NCBI RefSeq assembly: GCF_025449215.1
Contig: NZ_CP104900.1
Location: 2,728,001 to 2,792,000 of the forward strand
DNA: 64,000 bases
Source: Shewanella seohaensis
Lineage (GTDB): Bacteria > Pseudomonadota > Gammaproteobacteria > Enterobacterales > Shewanellaceae
Direction of reading: 5' to 3'
This document shows positions 37,847 through 46,300 of this stretch, piece after piece. The position numbers and the translations under genes were made by a program. Each line of letters starts with the position of its first letter. Within the stretch, counting starts at the first letter, position 1. The notes beneath the pieces are model-generated. The model saw only the letters and a list, made by a program, of their open reading frames with translations. It ran no database searches and had not been told where the DNA came from.

Positions 37847-38299
37847 ATGAACAAGGTAGAAATCGTCTTAAGTGATTCCCCCGTGCTGCAAGTGCTAGGG
37901 AGTTTAGTAGATAAGCTCGATGACTTAAGCGAACCCATGAACGATATTGCCGCCGTGCTAGAGTCAGCCACAGAATCTGCGTTTGAAGCAGAGGCCGATC
38001 CCGTAACAGGTCAAGCTTGGGCATCTTTAAGTGATGCCTATCTTAAAGCAAACCCTAAACGCCAGGGCGGCAAGATACTGCAGGCCAGTGCTGGCGGGCT
38101 AGCTGCCAGCGTAACAGCCGACAGCGGCGACTTTTGGGCGGCGATTGGTAGCAATAAAATCTACGCCGCTATTCACCAGTTCGGTGGTACCGACGATATG
38201 CCCGCAGGCCCAGCGGGAATTCCGGCACGGCCATACCTAGGTGTAAGCCGCGAAGATGAGCAATCGATGTTAGGGATCTTGGGGGAGTATTTACTATAA
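37847..38299 (+). CDS. Virion morphogenesis protein (gpG/Phage_tail_S-like)
   Basis: 150 residues matching the phage virion morphogenesis family: WASLSDAYLKANPKRQGGKIL in the middle and YAAIHQFGGTDDMPAGPAGIPARPYLG near the end. In Mu this is gpG (gp31). It is needed for assembly of heads or tails. It is the last core gene before the second cargo block. Confidence 0.88.
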   Translation: MNKVEIVLSDSPVLQVLGSLVDKLDDLSEPMNDIAAVLESATESAFEAEADPVTGQAWASLSDAYLKANPKRQGGKILQASAGGLAASVTADSGDFWAAIGSNKIYAAIHQFGGTDDMPAGPAGIPARPYLGVSREDEQSMLGILGEYLL

Positions 38300-38301
38300 A
38301 G

Positions 38302-39144
38302 CTAAGACTTATCTGTGTTGGGAATTTTAGCTACATTCATATATCCAGATAAAAGAGTTGCAATTGTGGTGATTTTGCCTTGAGTCACTTCATCAGGGTA
38401 GATTCGGTTTATTGTTTGCAGCATATCGTAAGAATCAAACATGTAAGCTCTTGCGAACTCTTCACTTTTATTGATCGAATAATATGTAAGTGCTAAATCT
38501 GAAATAAGTATAGTTTCACGCCTAAGTAGATTTAAATGGTTTATTACTTTTTCGTCTTTTGCTGATGCCAGAATAATTGCCTCATAGGTGATAGGATCTA
38601 CATTTAACAATGTCTTGTTAAGTAAGGATTGATACGTATCACTAATCATTCTGGTTGTGGCAGGATTGGTTTTTACTTTGGCTATTGGAAAACTCTGGTT
38701 AATGATAGCATCATATTTTTTTTGTGAGCGCTCTAATAGTCGTGTTAACTCATTTAGCTTTGCTTCATTTTTAATATGGTTTACTTGATCCTCCATCGCC
38801 TTCCGGCTTAAAGCTGTTTCTTCTTTGGTCTCTGCAAGTTCTTGTCGGGTGAGAGCCAGTTCCTGCCGTGAAAGAGCTAACTCATCCATTTGGTATTTCA
38901 ATGACCACACAAGCAGGCCAACAGTAGCAAAACCAAGTATCGGGTTTAGCACGCCCCCAAAGTAATCTCCAAAGGCACCAAAGTCGCCTTTATCCCAGAT
39001 ACCCCCGTGGAAGTTTAAAAAGTAAAAAGCCACCAAACAAACCGCAACAATGGCCAGAAACACAATGAGCCATTTAAAAGACTTCTCTGTTCGAGGTGTT
39101 TGTGCCTGCTCGGCTTGGAGTTGCTTAGGGGGATTATTGGTCAT
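38302..39144 (-). CDS. Putative abortive-infection-like membrane protein
   Basis: 280 residues. Two N-terminal transmembrane helices (WLIVFLAIVAVCLVAFYFL and LGFATVGLLVWSL) enclose the segment FGDYFGGVLNPILGF, followed by a repetitive coiled coil (SRQELALTRQELAETKEE) and a soluble C-terminal domain. This layout is that of the putative phage abortive infection family (putAbiC). The gene is on the opposite strand to the late operon, two bases past the gpG-like stop, as expected of a cargo gene expressed in the lysogen. Whether it blocks other phages is not known. Confidence 0.6.
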   Translation of the reverse strand: MTNNPPKQLQAEQAQTPRTEKSFKWLIVFLAIVAVCLVAFYFLNFHGGIWDKGDFGAFGDYFGGVLNPILGFATVGLLVWSLKYQMDELALSRQELALTRQELAETKEETALSRKAMEDQVNHIKNEAKLNELTRLLERSQKKYDAIINQSFPIAKVKTNPATTRMISDTYQSLLNKTLLNVDPITYEAIILASAKDEKVINHLNLLRRETILISDLALTYYSINKSEEFARAYMFDSYDMLQTINRIYPDEVTQGKITTIATLLSGYMNVAKIPNTDKS

Positions 39145-39518
39145 ACGCCGTCCTTGGAGGTAAAAATGAGGCCATCATTCTAAGTGGAAGGCGCTTTTAG
39201 CGCAAAGCGCTAAAACGCATTTTAAGAGGCGTAGCTCTCAACTTGGTACAAAGATATACCACAAAACCATTTAAACGATTTCAGAAGGGTTTAAAGGGAT
39301 ATTAAAGGTATTTAAATCACAAAATGGTGTAATTGAATTGTTATTTGAATTGAATGTGTTAAGTTCACAACTGAACTATGTAAGTGTTAAAGCATCTCGC
39401 TAGACATCTAGTAATGAGATACGGCCCAACCTAGTAACACTATTCGCAAATCTTGGCAAGGAAGCCCCCATTGAATTCCTTTGCCAGTTTGCATAAATAA
39501 AATTTTGAAGGAACTTTA
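39145..39518. other. Structured intergenic region in the second cargo block
   Basis: This 374-base AT-rich gap separates divergent genes. It holds a strong hairpin (TTTTAGCGC AAA GCGCTAAAA, about 39192-39218), an interrupted ATCTC...GAGAT stem near 39400, and a hairpin TTGGCAAGGAA/TTCCTTTGCCAG (about 39453-39487) 30 bases before the NdpA-like start. They may be terminators, operators or a small RNA. No credible coding frame was seen. Confidence 0.5.
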
Positions 39519-40558
39519 ATGGGTATTAATAAATTTATTGTACATCAGGTTGTTAGAGATGATAAAACTAACCTGATTCGACTTAATCGTCGTGAAGAAG
39601 TGAATAATATTGAAGGTTTAACTGCAGATGTGACAGATAAGTTAGTTAAGCTTTTCAATGACTCTAGTCTAAGCTCGGGATGTTTCACTAACGATAACAA
39701 TGATGACCCAGATGCATTGCTTCCTCGATTTGCTGAACTTCTAAAAGATGATTTTGTTAACAATGAGTTTACAGACTTTGTCGGATTGACTCGTACTTTA
39801 GCGAAGTTATTTGCAGACGAACATTTAGAAAAGGCTAAAAATGCCGCAGGAGGATATCTAGTGTTCTACCATGCAGAGCGTGGTGAGTCTCACTTTTTAT
39901 CTGTTGTGTTGCTTCGAATGGCTGTGGGTATGACTCTAAGTAAAGATCTAGAGTTTAACGAGAACGAACGGTTAGACCTTGAGCACTTACATTTAGCTGC
40001 GAGGATTAATATAACTGACTGGTTAGCTGGACTACATTCTAGGTATTTGGCATTTAAAGTAGGCAGAACTGCTAGTGAAATGAGGGATTATTTTTCAGAT
40101 TTCATTGGATGTAAGGAATTTACTGAAGAGAGAGAAGATACACGATTGTTTATTGATGCCGTGAATCAGTGCTGTGTAACATTAGGGTATGATGAAACTA
40201 AAACGTCTCAGATTCGAGAGCTAGCTTATACTGCAGCTTTAGAAAAGAAAAAGCTCGGTCAGCCAGTGTGTTTGGAGCACATGAATGCACATTTGTTTCC
40301 AGAGCACCCCAAAAGTTAGTTCAAATTGCGCAGGATGACCCCTATAATCTGAACGATCAGTTTAGTGTTGATACTCGTGAGCTAAGGGGATTTGTGCGTT
40401 TTAAAGGTGTTACAAAGCAATTGAGCATAAGTTTTGATCAAGCTTTATTGGGTAATGTAATCGTCTTTGAACCAGAGGCAAAGTCCTTAACTATCAATTC
40501 AATACCGCCAAAACTATTAGCCCAATTAGAGAAAAAAGACCCGTTAATAGATGAATAA
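39519..40558 (+). CDS. NdpA/YejK-like nucleoid-associated protein, one frameshift
   Basis: It resembles the 37-kDa nucleoid-associated protein YejK/NdpA: KFIVHQVVRDD at the start, GYLVFYHAERGESHFLSVVLL and LDLEHLHLAARINITDW in the middle, and the C-terminal LSISFDQALLGNVIVFEPEAKSL. The frame breaks at 40307-40314 (CCCCAAAA). One extra C or A joins the parts into 346 residues, against 335 for E. coli YejK. In E. coli it binds the chromosome and topoisomerases. Here, on a phage and next to a membrane protein gene, the role may be different. Confidence 0.78.
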
Positions 40559-40569
40559 CCTCTAAATTT

Positions 40570-41772
40570 ATGAGTAAATTGAAGTTACGCCAAGTTAAAA
40601 ACTTGATCTTACAGCTCTCTGAAATTTCTTTTAAAGACAGAGAGTTGCAGGGGTCTTTACTGCTATCTGAATCTAGTCTTAGCTGGATAAAAGAACTCGC
40701 CGATAACCAAGTAATTGGTGCTACATGTGAAATCCAAGGTCGTCATACAGCAATAAAAAGTATAAAAAGTAATGCTTTAGGTCAAATTGCTAAACTAAAC
40801 ATAAAATCTAGCGATTACCAAGGAGTAGACGCTTTTTTTGCTGAGAATCTTTCAGAACTAATAAGTTTTGGTGGAAATCAATCAAAAGTCCCTGATTGCT
40901 TTTTGCTGTATAACGATGGGGAGTGTTTTTTATATCCTGATCAGATCCCGCAAGATGCTGAAACTTTACACTATATACAGATAACCGAACTGGTACAGTT
41001 ACTGAATGAACATGCAGATTATTGCGAACCTAATAAACTGATTTTTTTGCAAAAATCCAAGTTGATTCTAACTGTGCCTAGTTACGACATGGATTTGTTA
41101 AAGTATGAACTTGATGGTTTTGTCTTACTCAAGAGAACATTATCTGATACCAATCATCAGGCTGAGAAGTCCAGTATTCTTAAAGAAGCTTTAGTAAGTT
41201 TATTATCTTCAGTTGAAGTAAAACATAGATTTAAATTTTTAGTCTCTAATTTTTCAGAGTTTTCAGTAAGATTCGAAGAAGGTTATCGCCTTTTCGCCGC
41301 TAGTTTTTCATTTGAAAAAGTTAGACAAGAATACGAAGAACAGTATCGTGAATATGTCTCAAAGTTAAATGCTGCTTTTTCAGAAGTAGCTAATAAGTTG
41401 CTAGCTATACCGATCACATTGTTTGTGTCTTTTTCACAAATAATACCTTTATCTACTATTACTGACCCGGTAACAGCTCAAATCACAATTGTTAAGAATG
41501 TGGGGGTTGTGCTAGTTAGTTTGTTAATGTTTTTATACGTTAGGGAATTGACTGTGATGCAACGTTCAACTCTATGCGCGGTGCATTCGGAGTACACTGA
41601 ACTGATGAAACGTTTTAAATCTTCTTATCCAACTGGTTACACCAGAATAGAAGAGTTACATTTAAAACTTGATGAGCGATATAAATACCTCAAACGTGGT
41701 TTATTGTTCGCGGACATTACAGCATTTATTGGTTTATTAGTGACTTTGTACATTTTTAAATTTTGGCTTTGA
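40570..41772 (+). CDS. Uncharacterised membrane protein paired with the NdpA-like gene
   Basis: 400 residues. The first ~270 are soluble, without recognised family. Then a helical region (VRQEYEEQYREYVSKLNAA), two adjacent transmembrane helices (LLAIPITLFVSFSQIIPL and NVGVVLVSLLMFLYV), a helical stretch, and a third helix at the very C terminus (ADITAFIGLLVTLYIFKFW). It starts 11 bases after the NdpA-like stop, so the two are probably an operon. A soluble sensor plus membrane effector is a usual form of phage-defence pairs, but this is inference. Confidence 0.6.
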   Translation: MSKLKLRQVKNLILQLSEISFKDRELQGSLLLSESSLSWIKELADNQVIGATCEIQGRHTAIKSIKSNALGQIAKLNIKSSDYQGVDAFFAENLSELISFGGNQSKVPDCFLLYNDGECFLYPDQIPQDAETLHYIQITELVQLLNEHADYCEPNKLIFLQKSKLILTVPSYDMDLLKYELDGFVLLKRTLSDTNHQAEKSSILKEALVSLLSSVEVKHRFKFLVSNFSEFSVRFEEGYRLFAASFSFEKVRQEYEEQYREYVSKLNAAFSEVANKLLAIPITLFVSFSQIIPLSTITDPVTAQITIVKNVGVVLVSLLMFLYVRELTVMQRSTLCAVHSEYTELMKRFKSSYPTGYTRIEELHLKLDERYKYLKRGLLFADITAFIGLLVTLYIFKFWL

Positions 41773-41821
41773 CTTTCAAAAACAAGGAAACTCATATTCA
41801 AAAACATATATTGAATTATGT

Positions 41822-41847
41822 TAATCCCGAAACCTTTCCAATCCGCT
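41822..41847 (+). repeat. 26-bp direct repeat, second copy
   Basis: It is identical to 29786-29811. It lies 49 bases after the second cargo block and 53 bases before the protease start. The bases on both sides differ from the first copy. Confidence 0.85.
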
Positions 41848-41870
41848 AGTTAGCTCCACTCGATCATGAT

Positions 41871-41897
41871 GGGCACTCCAATGTTATTGAGAGTGCC
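41871..41897 (+). terminator. Hairpin before the protease gene
   Basis: GGCACTC and GAGTGCC pair over 7 bp and can continue with CAAT/ATTG around a GTT loop. There is no T run and the protease start follows after three bases. It may therefore be a leader structure rather than a terminator. Confidence 0.4.
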
Positions 41898-41900
41898 GTT

Positions 41901-43093
41901 GTGTCAAAGTCCAAACCACAAACCGCTATCACTATCACTATTGGTGTTGCTGCGCTCAGTAGCACCATAGCGATTAACCCAAACACCACGGGCGTTCTGT
42001 TCGGTGAAGATGGTTATATTCAGGCATTGCCTGATGGTCATTTTGCTGCCGTTGATGGTCGCCCCGATGATGTGCCGGGTGGCAAATGGTTGATGGATGC
42101 AGCGGCCTTTGCGGCCTTAAAAGCGAATACCCCCACAAAGCCGGTGATCTGGTTATTGACTACGAACACCAAACCCTCAACAAAGAACAAAATGGCCAGC
42201 CTGCGCCTGCTTCTGGCTGGTTCAATATCGATGATGTGCAATATCGTCAAGGGCAGGGCTTGTTTATTAAGCCACGCTTTACCGATAACGCTATCGCCTA
42301 CCTTAACGCTAAGGAATATCGCTATTTCTCCCTAGTGTTTGGTTATGACAAGGCCACTGGCCGCCCGCAATTTATTCACTCCGCCGCATTAACCAATCGC
42401 CCAGGCGTTGATGGCATGTTGCCACTCGCCTCGCTGGCCGCATTGGCTGCTCTTAATACAAGCCTCAATCCAGACCAACCTAACCAATCCACCGACACGG
42501 AGGAACTCCATGTGAACCCATTACTGAGAAAAATCTTAGCTGCCCTTGGGGTAGAAGTGCCCGAGGCTGCAACGGCCTTAACTGCGGATCAGGAGGTCGC
42601 AGCACTATCTGCGCTTGATACGCTAACCACGGCCGCAAATAGCGTGGATGGCCTTAAGCAAGAAGTCGCCGCCTTAAGTGCCAAATCTCAACAGGTACAG
42701 TCGCCAGCCATTGACCTAACTAAGTACGTGCCCATTGCCACAGTGAATGCACTGCGCGAGCAGCTGGTGGCGCTCACTGCTGAAAACGGCGTGCTTACTG
42801 TTGAGCAAACCGTTAAGGCGGCGATTGATGAGGGTAAAGCCTTTGAGTGTGAGCGCGATTACCTCACCCAATTGGGCAATCAAAACATGGCAGCACTCAC
42901 TGCCAACATTGATGCACGCACCCCCATCGCGGCATTAACCGCTAAGCAAACCACCACAGTCCCCGATCCTAATAAGGACAAGGACACCAAACTCGCGGCA
43001 CTAACTGCCGACCAAATCAAACTGGCCGATTCTTGGGGCATGTCGCACGCTGACGTTGCTAAAGCATTAGCCGCTGAACAGGAGCAAAAATAA
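41901..43093 (+). CDS. Head maturation protease (Mu gpI-like), one frameshift
   Basis: The N-terminal part resembles Mu protease I: GVLFGEDGYIQALPDGHFAA, then after the break DLVIDYEHQTL and FTDNAIAYLNAKEYRYFSLV. The C-terminal half is Ala-rich and helical, like the scaffold. The frame breaks in the C run 42130-42134; one more C gives TPHKAGDLVIDYEHQ and 397 residues. The start is a GTG directly after a hairpin. In Mu, gene I carries an internal in-frame start for scaffold Z; the same is seen here. Confidence 0.85.
42512..43093 (+). CDS. Internal in-frame scaffold protein (Mu gpZ-like)
   Basis: An in-frame GTG at 42512 within the protease gene has a strong ribosome binding site, GGAGG, eight bases upstream. 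Translation from here gives 193 residues, Ala-rich and helical (VNPLLRKILAALGVEVPEAA). This corresponds to scaffold Z of Mu, which is made from an internal start of gene I and guides head assembly. Confidence 0.65.
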   Translation: MNPLLRKILAALGVEVPEAATALTADQEVAALSALDTLTTAANSVDGLKQEVAALSAKSQQVQSPAIDLTKYVPIATVNALREQLVALTAENGVLTVEQTVKAAIDEGKAFECERDYLTQLGNQNMAALTANIDARTPIAALTAKQTTTVPDPNKDKDTKLAALTADQIKLADSWGMSHADVAKALAAEQEQK

Positions 43094-44012
43094 TGGCCGC
43101 GATTAATGCTGCAGTATTACAAGCCCTGCGCACGATGGTGCGTAGCGAGTTTCAAAATGCTTTGACCAAGACTGAGCCACTGTATTTAAAAATTGCCTCA
43201 GTCGTACCAAGCAATACTAAGTCCAATACCTATGGCTGGTTAGGCTCGATGCCGACTATGCGGGAGTGGATTGGTGCCCGTTTGATCAACTCCATCAAGG
43301 AACATGGTTACTCAATCACTAACCGTACCTTTGAAACCACCATTGGGATAAGCCGCGATGATGTAGAGGACGAGGTTATCGGTACCTATAAGCCCATGGT
43401 GCAAGCCTTAGCGCAGGAAGGTGAAGAGTTTCCAGACGATCTGGTGTTCGAGTTGTTAGCCGAAGGCTTTAGTACCTTGTGTTACGACGGACAGAACTTT
43501 TTGATACCGACCACCCCGTTAACGAGAAGCACGATGGCACGGGAGCCGATGTTTCAGTGGCCAATATGGTCGTCGATGGTGCCTATACGGGGGAGCCTTG
43601 GTTCTTACTCGACACAACCCGCCCACTTAAGCCAGTGATCTTCCAGGAGCGCCGCAAGCTGGATTTAAACACCTTGTTTAACCCAACCGATCCTGCGGTA
43701 TGGACTAACAATCAATTCGAGTTCGGTACCGATATGCGCTGTGAAGCAGGCTTTGGCTTCTGGCAAATGGCCTTTGCCAATAAGCGTGTCCTCAACGCAG
43801 ACAACCTGTGGGACACCATCGAGAAGATGAAAGCCTTCAAACGTGATGGCGGTAAGAAGCTCAAGATCCGTCCAAGTCTGTTGGTTGTTCCCAGTTCGCT
43901 GGAGAAAGTAGCCACTCAGTTGCTTACCAGAGAGCTTATCGATGAGAACGGCACCACAGTTGAGAACGAGCTGAAAGGCAAGGTCGAGCTGTTAGTGGTT
44001 CCACAGTTGTAA
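43093..44012 (+). CDS. Major head protein (Mu gpT-like), one frameshift
   Basis: It matches the Mu major head subunit family: LYLKIASVVPSNTKSNTYGW, TNRTFETTIGISRDDVEDE, then FDTDHPVNEKHDGTGADVSV and LKIRPSLLVVPSSLE. The frame breaks in the T run 43498-43502; one more T gives QNFFDTDHPV and 306 residues, against 305 for Mu gpT. HK97-type fold by family. Confidence 0.92.
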
Positions 44013-44081
44013 GCGCTAATCGAATCGGCACAAGGATGTGCCACCCAATCACAGTTTTTCACTTTACGAGGTAGCAATGAA

Positions 44082-44531
44082 ATGGCCCAAGTTTCTGCTC
44101 AAACTCAAGATAACGTTTCAGTCCTTATGGTGGTTAGTCGTCAGCCCAATGGCTATCGCCGTGCGGGGTTGGCCTTCAACAAAGGCGATAACCATTTGCC
44201 GCTGGCCGAGCTGTCGGATGAACAAGTCGCAGCGATTAAAGCTGATACCCGCCTTAAGGTTTTCGAGACCTCAATGGCAGTGGATTCGCCGGGGAGTCTG
44301 GACATTCCAAACAGTGATCCGTCACTAACCAGCACCGATACCACCACAGCGGCAGTGCCACTCAGTTTTGCCGAGGCGATAGCCAAGCTCGACAAGGCAA
44401 ACAATGAGCACTTTACCTCAAGTGGTAAGCCGCAATGCAGCGCCCTTGAAGCCTTGATGGGGCAACCCATTAGTGCCGCTGAACGTGATGCGCAATGGGC
44501 TGCATTTACCGCTAACGCTGACGGTGAATAA
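44082..44531 (+). CDS. Phage head-tail region protein, HI1506-like
   Basis: 149 residues. The first part (MVVSRQPNGYRRAGLAFNKG) resembles the small proteins after the major head gene in Mu-like phages, annotated HI1506-related. A Ser/Thr-rich linker leads to a small C-terminal domain. Role unknown, probably head completion. Confidence 0.7.
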   Translation: MAQVSAQTQDNVSVLMVVSRQPNGYRRAGLAFNKGDNHLPLAELSDEQVAAIKADTRLKVFETSMAVDSPGSLDIPNSDPSLTSTDTTTAAVPLSFAEAIAKLDKANNEHFTSSGKPQCSALEALMGQPISAAERDAQWAAFTANADGE

Positions 44532-44533
44532 CC

Positions 44534-44974
44534 ATGGCTCAAGTGATGTACGCCACCCCTGACAATATGCTCAGCCGCTTTGGTGAGCAGGATTTAACCC
44601 TGCTGACCGAACGTGAGGACAGTGTGCTAGGGGAAATCAATCTCGCTTTGCTGGAGCAAGCGCTGCGCGATGCATCGGCTGAGATTGATGGCTATATCGC
44701 AGGCCGTTATGTGCTGCCGTTAACCACAGTTCCCGCCGTGCTGGAGCGTAACTGCTGCGATATCGCCCGTTACTTTTTGTATGGCGATAAAGCCCCTGAA
44801 CAAGTCGAGAAGCGCTATGCCGCCGTGGTGAAGTTTTTAACCGCAGTGAGTAAGGGCGATATCAGTTTAGGGCTGGCCGAGACGGGCGAAACCGCAGGCC
44901 AAAGCGAGCTGGTTATCAGCATCGAAAGCGCGGGCAGTGTGTTTGGCCGCAAGTCAGCTAAGGGGTTTATCTGA
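44534..44974 (+). CDS. DUF1320 family (Mu gp36-like) head completion protein
   Basis: 146 residues, with YATPDNMLSRFGEQDLTLLTE at the start and IDGYIAGRYVLPL in the middle, as in DUF1320. It is thought to be a head-tail connector. It overlaps the next gene by one base. Confidence 0.88.
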   Translation: MAQVMYATPDNMLSRFGEQDLTLLTEREDSVLGEINLALLEQALRDASAEIDGYIAGRYVLPLTTVPAVLERNCCDIARYFLYGDKAPEQVEKRYAAVVKFLTAVSKGDISLGLAETGETAGQSELVISIESAGSVFGRKSAKGFI

Positions 44975-45414
44975 TGTTTGAGATTAAAGATAACTACTTG
45001 GCTGCGGGTGATGCGTTAACCCAATTACTGGAGCCATTAGTCACTAGCCAGAAGCTGAGAAAGGTCTATCAAGCCAATGAGCTAAGCGAAGTCGATGAGC
45101 GCAGCCAAATCACCCCCGCCGCCCATGTGCTGTATCTGGGCGATGGCTTGCAGGAGACCTCTCAAGGCGGCAACAGCAGCCAAGTTAAGCAGACCTGGCT
45201 TGTGGTACTGGCGTGTCGTTTATCCATCCACGAACGCCCCGCAGGTGAGCTGCTAGTCAGCCTATTAAACGCGGTTGTGGGCAAGTCCATTGCAGTTGAT
45301 GGTCAGATGCTTGGCCCCTTTGTGCGCGTTAACAGTGCCGTTAAACCCCGTTTCACTAAAAGCCACGGTTATTACCCCGTGGCGTTAAGTGTGATTTTAC
45401 GATTCAAACCTTAA
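44974..45414 (+). CDS. Gp37-like tail terminator/connector protein
   Basis: 146 residues. Its place, directly after the DUF1320 gene and before the tail tube, and its form (HVLYLGDGLQE, VVLACRLSIHERPAGELL) fit the gp37/DUF1834-like tail completion proteins. Confidence 0.7.
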   Translation: MFEIKDNYLAAGDALTQLLEPLVTSQKLRKVYQANELSEVDERSQITPAAHVLYLGDGLQETSQGGNSSQVKQTWLVVLACRLSIHERPAGELLVSLLNAVVGKSIAVDGQMLGPFVRVNSAVKPRFTKSHGYYPVALSVILRFKP

Positions 45415-45434
45415 CAACCTAAGAGGATTTCACC

Positions 45435-46181
45435 ATGAGTGGATTATTAGTCGCAGGCAACTTCTTTGTTGACCGCTTAAATGCCCAAGGGCAATCAACG
45501 GGGATCATCGGCCCCATTAACACCACCAAGCTCGCGATCAAAGCCGATGCCGATGAAAAAGTGCGTGGCAGTCGCAAGAAGGAAAGCTACGGCCAAGCCT
45601 TAAGCGTGGTGAATATTGCCAAGCCAGTTGAGGTGGAATGGTCGTTCGATGATCAACCCGCCGAACTGATTGCCATGGCACTGCTGGGCGATACCCAAGT
45701 GGTCAACTCGGGCAGCGGCACCTTAACCGATGAGGCCGTGACTTTACCAACCAATCAGCGTTGGGTGCAGTTACCCGAAACTAACTTTGCCACCATCGGT
45801 TTTGCGGTAAAGAAAGACGCGGCCACCTTAGTGCTGGGCACAGACTATGAGGTTAATTATGCCCTCGGTTTAGTGCGTGCCCTTAAAGGCGGTGCGGTAG
45901 AAGCGGGCGGTGCTGTGACGGTATCAGGCCAGCATAACGCGATCAGCGGTACCTTGGTGCGCGGTGGTATTAAGGCCCAAACCCGTGCTCGCGTGTTCGG
46001 TGAAGGTACCAACTTAGAAACAGGCAAGCCGATAAAGCTCGATATTTTCGATGCCAGCTTAAAACCCACAGCCGCATTGGACTTTGCCGCCAGTGAGTTT
46101 GTGAGCGCGACCCTTGCGGGTAAAGCCCAGTTAGTGGCGGGTAAGGATCATCCGTTCGAGTACCTAGAGCTGGATACCTAA
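45435..46181 (+). CDS. Phage tail tube protein
   Basis: 248 residues (MSGLLVAGNFFVDRLNAQGQ), mostly beta, followed directly by the tape measure gene. No sheath gene precedes it, so the tail is long and non-contractile as in B3/D3112. GAGG lies before its ATG. Confidence 0.75.
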   Translation: MSGLLVAGNFFVDRLNAQGQSTGIIGPINTTKLAIKADADEKVRGSRKKESYGQALSVVNIAKPVEVEWSFDDQPAELIAMALLGDTQVVNSGSGTLTDEAVTLPTNQRWVQLPETNFATIGFAVKKDAATLVLGTDYEVNYALGLVRALKGGAVEAGGAVTVSGQHNAISGTLVRGGIKAQTRARVFGEGTNLETGKPIKLDIFDASLKPTAALDFAASEFVSATLAGKAQLVAGKDHPFEYLELDT

Positions 46182-46300
46182 GCGGTTTTGCTTAACCCAA
46201 GGGCATGGCCGGACTCAATTGCCATGCCCTTAAATCCCCCTTTAACCGCCGTTTAAATACCGATTATTTAGATACTAATGAGAGCATTAACGAGATAGCC

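Noticed and set aside
39192..39218. Integron attC-like site in the second cargo block
   Set aside because: The hairpin has no attC core sites (GTTRRRY and its complement), and no integrase is near.
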